A stretch of 5,730 nt of DNA, from contig PFBU01000051.1 in the NCBI GenBank assembly GCA_002773185.1, positions 1 to 5,730 on the forward strand. Direction: 5' to 3'. Shown piece after piece: positions 1-4,297 of this stretch. The position numbers were made by a program, and so were the translations under genes. The DNA is from Candidatus Magasanikbacteria bacterium CG10_big_fil_rev_8_21_14_0_10_36_16. Its GTDB lineage: Bacteria > Patescibacteriota > Patescibacteriia > Magasanikbacterales > UBA922. Position 1 is the stretch's first letter, and every line of letters starts with the position of its first letter. Below the pieces are notes generated by a model. The model did no database searches. It saw only the letters and a program-made list of their open reading frames with translations, and was not told the origin of the DNA.

Positions 1-16
1 AATTACTTAATCACTT

Positions 17-49
17 AAACAATCTCTTAGAGGGGATTGTTTTTGTTTT
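17..49 (+). terminator. Rho-independent terminator of a gene upstream of the window
   Basis: Bases 17-24 (AAACAATC) are the exact reverse complement of 35-42 (GATTGTTT). The stem can extend inward through T25-G34, C26-G33 and T27-G32 to a 4-base loop. The right arm runs into a T-rich tract (TTTTTGTTTT, 40-49). The T-run lies 3' of the stem only on the plus strand, so it should end transcription entering from the left. The stem is AT-rich, so strength is uncertain. Confidence 0.65.
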
Positions 50-63
50 GGTTGTTTATTTGC

Positions 64-95
64 TGTAGTGTTTAAGTGTTGTAGTGTTTAGGTGT
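64..95. repeat. Two tandem 16-bp units before the transporter promoter
   Basis: Bases 64-79 and 80-95 are consecutive 16-bp copies (TGTAGTGTTTAAGTGT and TGTAGTGTTTAGGTGT) with one difference, A75 versus G91. Nine bases of the first copy (70-78, GTTTAAGTG) are also the reverse complement of 12-20, next to the terminator. The second copy overlaps the proposed -35 region of the transporter promoter. It could be an operator-like direct repeat or only slippage in low-complexity DNA. Confidence 0.7.
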
Positions 96-108
96 GTTGT
101 GTTATAAT
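79..108 (+). promoter_or_regulatory. Extended -10 promoter of the Nramp-like gene
   Basis: TGTTATAAT at 100-108 is a perfect -10 hexamer (TATAAT, 103-108) with an extended TG one base upstream. A weak -35 (TTGTAG, 79-84) lies 18 bp away. Transcription should begin near 115, leaving a leader of about 14 nt before the ATG at 129. That leader has no Shine-Dalgarno sequence. Confidence 0.65.
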
Positions 109-128
109 AAAAACAATTTAACTTTTTT

Positions 129-1532
129 ATGCTAATAAAAAAAATAGAAAAAAGCATTTTCCCAGAACCTATAAGTTTTAGGAAATTGATAGGTCCTAGT
201 TTCATTATTTTGGCGCTTGGTCTTGGTTCCGGAGAAGTCATCCTGTGGCCTTATTTGGTCTCCAATTATGGTCTGGGGATTGTGTGGGGAGCGATTTTGG
301 GAATTACTTTTCAATATTTTATCAACATGGAAATAGAGCGCTATGCTCTAGTAAAAGGTGAAAGTGTTTTTGTGGGACTAAACAAGCTTTGGCGTGGTAC
401 AGCCTACTGGTTTATTGTTTCTACTTTTGTTGGTTTTGGTCTGCCAGGAATTGTGGCAGCTTCGGCTCAACTTATTGCACATGTGTTTGGTTTTGCCAAT
501 TTCAAATGGCTCGCAATAGCCTTTTTGTTATTTATTGGTTTTATTTTGAGTTTGGGCAAAACTGTTTATGGTATGATGGAAAAGACTACTCGTACTATTA
601 TCATGCTTGGTGTACCTTTTATTTTTGTTCTGGCAATTATTTTGGCTAGTAAAATGCACTGGATTTTGTTGTTTCAAGGTTTAGTTGGTCAGGGAAATAA
701 TTATCAGTTTTTGCCAGCTGGTATCAGTTTAGTAACTTTTTTAGCAGCCTTTGCTTATTCTGGCGCTGGGGGCAATCTCAATCTTACCCAATCAATTTAT
801 ATCAAAGAAAAAGGTTATGGTATGGGTAAATACGCTCATAAGATTGCTGGCCTATTTGCTAGTCGAGGATCACATCAAGAAATAAAATTGGAAGGTGAAG
901 ATTGTGAAATAAATGCTGAAAATGTAGCTAGATTCAAAAGTTGGTGGAAGAGGATTAGTCTGGAACATCTGTTGGTTTTCTGGTTTGTGGGAGGGCTCTC
1001 TATGCTTTTACTCATGGTTTTGTCTTATAGTACTGTCTTTGGTCTGGATAATAAACAGGGTATTAGTTTTGTTATTAATGAAGGTCAAGTAATTGCCAAA
1101 ACGCTTTTTCCTTGGGTTGGTTCATTGTTTTTGTTTGTACTTGGTATAATGCTTTTTCAAACTCAATTGGGTGTAATGGACTCTACTTCTCGGATTATGG
1201 CTGAAAATTTTGCTATCAATAAAATTTTCAAAACAAAAAATAATAAAATAAATTTGTCCAAAATTTATTATAGTTTTCTCTGGGCACAAATTGCTTTTGG
1301 TATTATTTTGTTTTTATTCAATTTCTATGAACCAAAACAACTGATAGTCTTGGGTGCTGTCATCAACGCTGTGGCTATGTTTGTACATATTGGTCTGGTT
1401 ACTTGGCTAAATAACAAGGCTTTACCAAAAGTATTTAGGCCAAACTTATTTAGGAAAGTGATTATTGGTTTTATATTTTTATTTTTTGGATTCTTTAGTG
1501 GCTTTGTGATATTTTCCAACTTTTTTGGCTAA
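129..1532 (+). CDS. Nramp-like divalent metal transporter (non-canonical binding site)
   Basis: This 467-aa polytopic membrane protein has about 11 hydrophobic segments: near residues 20-46, 49-68, 92-120, 126-142, 158-175, 194-215, 280-302, 326-348, 378-400, 402-426 and 443-465. The count and overall pattern fit Nramp (SLC11-like) carriers, which usually move Mn2+ or Fe2+ with protons through the inner membrane. TM1 carries GLGSGE (31-36) where classical Nramps have DPGN. TM6 carries SGAGGNLN (211-218) where they have the MPH motif. The metal-coordinating Asp, Asn and Met are therefore not in place, and the substrate cannot be assumed. The TM6-TM7 connection (about 222-278) is long and charged. 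The ATG at 129 is the first in frame, sits about 14 nt after the predicted transcription start, and has no SD. The gene appears monocistronic: the next gene has its own promoter. Family assignment is fairly secure; the ion is unknown. Confidence 0.8.
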   Translation: MLIKKIEKSIFPEPISFRKLIGPSFIILALGLGSGEVILWPYLVSNYGLGIVWGAILGITFQYFINMEIERYALVKGESVFVGLNKLWRGTAYWFIVSTFVGFGLPGIVAASAQLIAHVFGFANFKWLAIAFLLFIGFILSLGKTVYGMMEKTTRTIIMLGVPFIFVLAIILASKMHWILLFQGLVGQGNNYQFLPAGISLVTFLAAFAYSGAGGNLNLTQSIYIKEKGYGMGKYAHKIAGLFASRGSHQEIKLEGEDCEINAENVARFKSWWKRISLEHLLVFWFVGGLSMLLLMVLSYSTVFGLDNKQGISFVINEGQVIAKTLFPWVGSLFLFVLGIMLFQTQLGVMDSTSRIMAENFAINKIFKTKNNKINLSKIYYSFLWAQIAFGIILFLFNFYEPKQLIVLGAVINAVAMFVHIGLVTWLNNKALPKVFRPNLFRKVIIGFIFLFFGFFSGFVIFSNFFG

Positions 1533-1535
1533 GAT

Positions 1536-1564
1536 TTGCTTTATTTTAGACTTTGTGTTATATT
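1536..1564 (+). promoter_or_regulatory. Extended -10 promoter of the hypothetical-adk unit
   Basis: TGTTATATT at 1556-1564 gives an extended -10 (TATATT, 1559-1564). TTGCTT at 1536-1541 is a -35 with TTG conserved, and the spacing is exactly 17 bp. The start point is expected near 1571, giving a leader of about 22 nt before ATG 1593. The leader is pyrimidine-rich without an SD. The promoter begins 3 bases after the transporter stop codon. Confidence 0.6.
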
Positions 1565-1592
1565 TTCTTAGTTCTTAATCCTTATCCTTTTT

Positions 1593-1910
1593 ATGAGCTT
1601 TTTTTCTTATCTTTTTGGCACTGGTGCTGATAAGGTTGGTAAAACAAATATTAACGAATACAAATGTATTACTCGTCAAGAGGTTTTGGGTTTGGTTTCT
1701 CCACTTAAAGTGAAGACTCTTTCGCAAAAAGAAGAAAAAACAGTAGAAGAAATATTATGGGAACGTTTGAAATATTTTCACAAAATTTCTTTGAAAAATA
1801 TTAGAGACATACTAGCTAAATTGAGTAGAGAACACACTATTGGTGAGATAGATGGTAAATATTTATACAAAGTTTTTGAAGATTATTTTGTCAATAATAA
1901 AGAAAATTAG
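1593..1910 (+). CDS. Small conserved-looking protein of unknown function, cotranscribed with adk
   Basis: I do not recognise a named family for this 105-aa protein. The first 10 residues are aromatic and hydrophobic (MSFFSYLFGT). They are followed by a polar stretch with a single Cys (C25), and then a charged, probably all-helical region from about residue 27 to 100, rich in Lys and Glu and ending in an aromatic segment (YLYKVFEDYF, 90-99). There is no membrane segment long enough for a helix and no clear signal peptide; it is probably cytosolic. Its stop codon is 2 bases before the adk start and no promoter lies between, so the two genes should share one mRNA and may be translationally coupled. 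The reading frame is real by length, codon use and tight spacing. Its function cannot be inferred beyond the link to adk. Confidence 0.75.
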   Translation: MSFFSYLFGTGADKVGKTNINEYKCITRQEVLGLVSPLKVKTLSQKEEKTVEEILWERLKYFHKISLKNIRDILAKLSREHTIGEIDGKYLYKVFEDYFVNNKEN

Positions 1911-1912
1911 TT

Positions 1913-2572
1913 ATGAAAAAAATAATAATTTTGATGGGGGTGCCGGGTAGTGGTAAGGGGACACAAGCTAGAAAGTTGGTACAGAAATTTGGATTTGCTC
2001 ATATTTCCACTGGGGATTTGCTAAGAGCTCTGGATGCTGACCCAAATGGTGATAAAGAAGATAAAACTAAGTTGGCAGAGATGAAAGCAGGTAGATTGGT
2101 TGCTGATGATCTTATTTACAAGTTAGCCTTTGCAGAAATAAAGAAAAATTTGGACATTGGCAAAAGTGTTATTTTGGATGGAGCTATCCGTACTGTAGAA
2201 CAAGCCAAAAAATATGAAGAATTTTTTGTGTCTTTGAATTTGGGGCATGAAATAATTGTCATAGAAATAAAATTGTCAGATGAAACAAGCTACAATCGTC
2301 TAACCAAAAGAAAAGTTTGTCCAGCTTGTGGCTTTATTTTACCATTTTCAAAAGAGAACGATCTGAAAATTGATTGTCCAGAGTGTGGCGAGAAATTAAT
2401 TGTTCGCAAAGATGATAATCCAGAAACCATTGAAAAGAGAATTAGAGAACAAGGGAATATAGCTATTGAACCAATTTTAGATTATTATCGTGAAAAAGGG
2501 GAGTTGTTTACAGTTGATGGTGAAGAAGATATTGATAACGTTGACGAAGAAGTTGTAAAGTTACTTTTGTAG
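1913..2572 (+). CDS. adk: Adenylate kinase, zinc-LID type
   Basis: The enzyme reversibly converts ATP + AMP to 2 ADP in the cytosol. At 219 aa it has the usual long-form bacterial length. Visible motifs are the P-loop GVPGSGKGT (9-17), STGDLLR of the AMP-binding region (32-38), the DG-x-x-RT segment with the conserved Arg (DGAIRT, 89-94), and the LID domain from about 127 to 165. The LID has four Cys (C136, C139, C155, C158) as two CPxC knuckles, the arrangement that binds structural Zn2+ in Gram-positive-type Adks. RKDD with R165 and the following R176 match the conserved LID and core arginines. The usual Phe-Pro of DGFPRT is replaced by Ala-Ile. The start at ATG 1913 is fixed by the P-loop position. 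No good SD is present (AAAGAAAATTAGTT upstream), which suggests coupling to the gene 2 bases before it. Confidence 0.95.
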   Translation: MKKIIILMGVPGSGKGTQARKLVQKFGFAHISTGDLLRALDADPNGDKEDKTKLAEMKAGRLVADDLIYKLAFAEIKKNLDIGKSVILDGAIRTVEQAKKYEEFFVSLNLGHEIIVIEIKLSDETSYNRLTKRKVCPACGFILPFSKENDLKIDCPECGEKLIVRKDDNPETIEKRIREQGNIAIEPILDYYREKGELFTVDGEEDIDNVDEEVVKLLL

Positions 2573-2577
2573 TTTAA

Positions 2578-2616
2578 TCCACCCATAGCCCTAGGCGTGC
2601 AAGTAAGGCGGACAAG
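2578..2616. repeat. Intergenic repeat, copy 1 (with 20-bp insertion)
   Basis: TCCACCC (2578-2584) and AAGGCGGACAAG (2605-2616) are the two halves of a 19-bp motif that is found intact at 2725-2743. Here they are separated by 20 bases (2585-2604) that include the palindrome CCTAGG. The outer halves are partly complementary (TCCACC with GGCGGA), so both versions are hairpin-like. The element starts 5 bases after the adk stop. It has no T-run and so is not an obvious terminator. Confidence 0.7.
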
Positions 2617-2724
2617 AAAGTTAAAAAACTTAATTTAATGACAAATTTCAAAGCTCAAATATCAAATCAAATCTAAATTACTTAATGATAAAAATTATTT
2701 TTAAATTTGTATTTTGAAATTGAT

Positions 2725-2743
2725 TCCACCCAAGGCGGACAAG
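2725..2743. repeat. Intergenic repeat, copy 2 (uninterrupted)
   Basis: The 19-bp motif TCCACCCAAGGCGGACAAG is identical to the two halves of copy 1 joined together. The short hairpin has a 3-base loop; its one mismatch on the plus strand (A with C) becomes a G-U pair on the minus strand. The surrounding DNA consists of A/T words such as AATTTGTATTTT, which occurs at 2704-2715 and again at 2762-2773. I recall such 'TCCGCC...GGCGGA plus AAATTT' spacers as common in Patescibacteria. Confidence 0.7.
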
Positions 2744-2764
2744 TTGTCATTTTGATTTTGTAAT
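2736..2764 (+). promoter_or_regulatory. Possible promoter of the CAP-domain gene
   Basis: TGTAAT at 2759-2764 matches the -10 consensus at 5 of 6 positions. CGGACA at 2736-2741 keeps the GACA of a -35 and lies 17 bp upstream. Transcription would start near 2771, about 9 nt before the ATG. The -35 would fall inside the intergenic repeat copy 2. The call is weaker than the other promoters because no extended TG is present. Confidence 0.35.
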
Positions 2765-2779
2765 TTGTATTTTTTTGCT

Positions 2780-3937
2780 ATGTATATTAGGAAGACATTA
2801 AAAAAATATTTTGTTCCTCATAGAGAAAACAATTACCATCCACATATCTTACACACCAAAAGAGCTATTTTTTATAGTCTCTTTTTTTTGACGATGAAGC
2901 TGATTGTTTTTGTATTTGTGGTATTATTACCAATTGAGACCTTTACCATGCCAGACATGCTCAAGTCCTTTGCTGACAAAATAGTTGCGCAGACCAATGA
3001 GATTAGAAATAAACAAGGTATTAGAAGTATAACTGCTCAAGTAAAACTTTTTTCTTCAGCCAACAACAAATCTTGGGATATGGTTCAAAATAATTATTTT
3101 GATCATATCTCACCAACTGGTAAACGTCTGAAAGATTTTTTGCAAGAAGTAAATTACAATTATAGTATAGCAGGGGAGAATCTAGCCATCGGATTTTATA
3201 ATGTTGACCAATTGATGAAAGCTTGGCTAAATAGTCCTAAGCATTATGACAATATAGTGGATAAAGATTTTCAAGATATAGGTATTGGGATGGCTGTAGG
3301 TACTTACAAAGGTATTCCAAACACCATTTTTGTCACCGAACATTTTGGTATGCAGATGAATTCCAATTCTATTTCACAAGTAGCTGGGATAACAGAAAAT
3401 AAGAATTCTAAAACAACATCTGTTGTCTATGATGGAGAAAAATCAGAAGTTTTGTGGCAGGAGAATGCTGATTCTACGATGACACTTACAGCGCGCGCTT
3501 ATGTGACTGGTACTGTGTCCAAAGTTGTGGTAGAAGTCAACCAATATGATATGGAGCTTTTTCCAACAGATCAGGTTGGTTTGTACGTTGGCAAAGTTCA
3601 GTTTGTGGGCAATAGTGATGATTTGTTTCAAGCAGTAATCAATCCTACAATAATAATTACGGATAATGATGGAAACGTAACAGAAAATATTATATCTTGG
3701 TATAATCCAAAAATTTTGCCAGTATCTTCAGTAGAAAAGTACAATCAATCCAAGGATGGCTTGAGTCAAATGTTTGGTATTTTCAATGTTTCTCGTGGGA
3801 TATATTTATTTTTTATAGTATTTTTTACTGTGGCGTTACTTCTTAAAATTTTTGTGGAATTTCGCAAACAACATCCTCATGTGATATTCCAGACTTTATT
3901 ACTTATCTCACTTTTGGTGGTTTTGTTTGAAGTATAA
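2780..3937 (+). CDS. Membrane-anchored CAP/SCP (YkwD-like) domain protein
   Basis: This 385-aa protein has three parts. A cytoplasmic head with FVPHRENNYHPH (11-22) leads into a membrane helix at about 29-51. The extracytoplasmic CAP domain (about 61-190) shows YFDHISPTG (106-114), AGENLAIG (131-138), a 'W-x-NSPKHYDNI' signature (149-159), IGIGMAVG (167-174) and TEHFG (186-190). H109, E133 and H155 match the conserved CAP cavity residues. A beta-rich linker (about 215-310, possibly Ig-like; inferred) follows, then two C-terminal helices (339-358 and 367-384) joined by a basic loop with HPH. Bacterial CAP proteins are secreted or surface proteins of mostly unknown activity; I do not assign catalysis. 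ATG 2780 is preferred over TTG 2765 because the FVPH head begins right after it and the likely promoter lies upstream. An ATG at 2894 would remove that head. The gene stands alone and converges with the minus-strand RNA. Confidence 0.88.
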   Translation: MYIRKTLKKYFVPHRENNYHPHILHTKRAIFYSLFFLTMKLIVFVFVVLLPIETFTMPDMLKSFADKIVAQTNEIRNKQGIRSITAQVKLFSSANNKSWDMVQNNYFDHISPTGKRLKDFLQEVNYNYSIAGENLAIGFYNVDQLMKAWLNSPKHYDNIVDKDFQDIGIGMAVGTYKGIPNTIFVTEHFGMQMNSNSISQVAGITENKNSKTTSVVYDGEKSEVLWQENADSTMTLTARAYVTGTVSKVVVEVNQYDMELFPTDQVGLYVGKVQFVGNSDDLFQAVINPTIIITDNDGNVTENIISWYNPKILPVSSVEKYNQSKDGLSQMFGIFNVSRGIYLFFIVFFTVALLLKIFVEFRKQHPHVIFQTLLLISLLVVLFEV

Positions 3938-3991
3938 AAATAAAAAACCCGGCCTCACGACCAACCTATTAAAGTTGGCAAAAAGCCAGGT
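3936..3991 (-). terminator. Rho-independent terminator of the minus-strand RNA
   Basis: Read on the minus strand, ACCTGGC (3991-3985) pairs with GCCGGGT (3953-3947), giving six Watson-Crick pairs and one U-G. The stem encloses a second hairpin, CCAAC/GTTGG (3978-3974 with 3965-3961). T6 (3947-3942), A and T5 (3940-3936) follow. The T-tract is 3' of the stem only on the minus strand, and the odd pair is A with C on the plus strand. The T-tract overlaps the last two bases of the CAP gene stop codon. No minus-strand protein gene needs this terminator. Confidence 0.7.
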
Positions 3992-4128
3992 AATTAGCGC
4001 CAATTTCTTGGCAAAAAAATGTTTCTACCCATAAAACATTTTTTTGAAACGCTAACTCACATTTTACACTAATTTTGGATACTATACAAGGGTTTTATGT
4101 GAATAAGTGCGATAGTTTGTAAAGTTAA
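3942..4128 (-). ncRNA. Candidate structured small RNA of about 187 nt, unknown family
   Basis: The unit is bounded by an extended -10 promoter (4135-4143, predicted start about 4128) and a terminator ending near 3942, both on the minus strand. Inside is a compact three-way junction: an outer stem 3993-3999 with 4050-4056; a hairpin GCCAA/TTGGC (3999-4003 with 4008-4012), which on the RNA has a GAAA tetraloop; and a 13-bp perfect hairpin (4012-4024 with 4034-4046). Junction stems share a base or two (3999, 4012, 4050), so they would be trimmed or coaxially stacked. A further 8-bp stem pairs 4055-4062 with 4097-4104 near the 5' end and competes with the junction for two bases. In all four stems with an imperfect position it is A with C on the plus strand but G-U on the minus strand. 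No minus-strand ORF longer than about a dozen codons starts inside it. I cannot match it to tmRNA, RNase P RNA, SRP RNA or 6S RNA. 6S is similar in length, but here the two ends do not pair. Confidence 0.55.
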
Positions 4129-4134
4129 AAGTTC

Positions 4135-4143
4135 ATTATACCA
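4135..4143 (-). promoter_or_regulatory. Extended -10 promoter of the minus-strand RNA
   Basis: On the minus strand the sequence reads TGGTATAAT, a perfect -10 hexamer with an extended TG, the same form as the transporter promoter. I find no good -35 at 16-18 bp; the extended TG may compensate. Transcription should begin near 4128, just inside the left arm of the inverted repeat. Confidence 0.5.
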
Positions 4144-4150
4144 AAGGAGG
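4143..4150 (+). promoter_or_regulatory. Perfect Shine-Dalgarno in front of a 27-codon ORF
   Basis: AAAGGAGG lies 8 bases before ATG 4159. It is the only strong, correctly spaced SD before any start in the window. Just downstream, CTCG (4152-4155) pairs with CGAG (4162-4165) and puts the ATG in the 6-base loop. Its first base overlaps the TG of the minus-strand promoter, so the match could be fortuitous. Confidence 0.35.
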
Positions 4151-4158
4151 ACTCGTCT

Positions 4159-4242
4159 ATGCGAGAAAGTCTAAAGTCGTTTTATAAGTATTGCACATTT
4201 TTACAAAAACTTTATAAATTTTTAACTTTACAAACTTTATGA
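4159..4242 (+). CDS. Possible 27-aa leader or small protein upstream of map
   Basis: The frame ATG 4159 to TGA 4242 encodes 27 residues, beginning MRESLKSFYKYC and ending in a Leu/Phe/Lys-rich half. It is basic, with one Cys (C12), and has no recognised motif. Support is the ideal SD at 4143-4150 and the hairpin that displays the start codon. Against it: I find no convincing plus-strand promoter upstream, the C-terminal half is encoded by low-complexity repeat including the right inverted-repeat arm, and other genes here do not use SD sequences. It ends 55 bases before map, upstream of map's own promoter, so it is not an obvious attenuator. Treat it as a candidate only. Confidence 0.22.
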   Translation: MRESLKSFYKYCTFLQKLYKFLTLQTL

Positions 4243-4259
4243 ACTATTTGGGTTATTAT

Positions 4260-4288
4260 TTGCCTAATCTGTTCATTTTTGCTATGAT
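4260..4288 (+). promoter_or_regulatory. map promoter, predicted leaderless mRNA
   Basis: TTGCCT (4260-4265, 4 of 6 to the -35 consensus), a 17-bp spacer and TATGAT (4283-4288) with an extended TG at 4280-4281 form the best promoter in the window. Start would be near 4295, with A4298 the next purine after that site. The ATG is at 4298, leaving a leader of 0-3 nt with no room for an SD. Confidence 0.72.
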
Positions 4289-4297
4289 ATATTCATT

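Larger units (their letters stand above)
4114..4236. repeat. 17-bp perfect inverted repeat spanning 123 bp
   Basis: AGTTTGTAAAGTTAAAA (4114-4130) is the exact reverse complement of 4220-4236. The 89 bases between contain the minus-strand RNA promoter and the possible small ORF. The arms belong to a degenerate AAAGTT-type word that recurs on the minus strand (ATAAAGTTTGTAAA and ATAAAGTTTTTGTAAA, within about 4240-4200). This favours low-complexity intergenic repeats over a transposable element. No flanking target duplication is visible. Confidence 0.75.

Noticed and set aside
1..128. CRISPR-like direct repeats at the left edge
   Set aside because: There are only two 16-bp units in tandem without spacers, in low-complexity sequence.
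389..649. An 86-codon plus-strand frame inside the transporter gene
   Set aside because: It is a shifted-frame shadow rich in Trp, Tyr, Phe and Cys, the expected by-product of codons for hydrophobic helices.
2765..2779. TTG as an upstream start of the CAP gene, adding five residues
   Set aside because: It lies before or at the predicted transcription start, has no SD, and ATG 2780 directly precedes the FVPH head.
2894..2896. Internal ATG as the CAP gene start, giving a simple signal-peptide-like N-terminus
   Set aside because: It would drop the FVPHRENNYHPH head, which I recognise as typical of this protein type, and no promoter or SD precedes it.
4012..4046. The 13-bp hairpin as a plus-strand terminator of the CAP gene
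   Set aside because: The T7 run lies inside the stem and not after it, the stem is AT-rich, and on the plus strand it is followed by GAAAC. It fits better as part of the minus-strand RNA.
4114..4236. A miniature transposable element bounded by the 17-bp inverted repeats
   Set aside because: No target-site duplication flanks it and the arms are made of AAAGTT-type words that also occur nearby in other arrangements.
3938..4297. tmRNA, RNase P RNA, SRP RNA, 6S RNA or a tRNA in the gene-poor stretch
   Set aside because: I could not find their conserved cores (the tRNA-like ends of tmRNA, the RNase P P4 core, the GGAAGGAAGCAGCC loop of SRP RNA, end-to-end pairing of 6S, or a T-arm).
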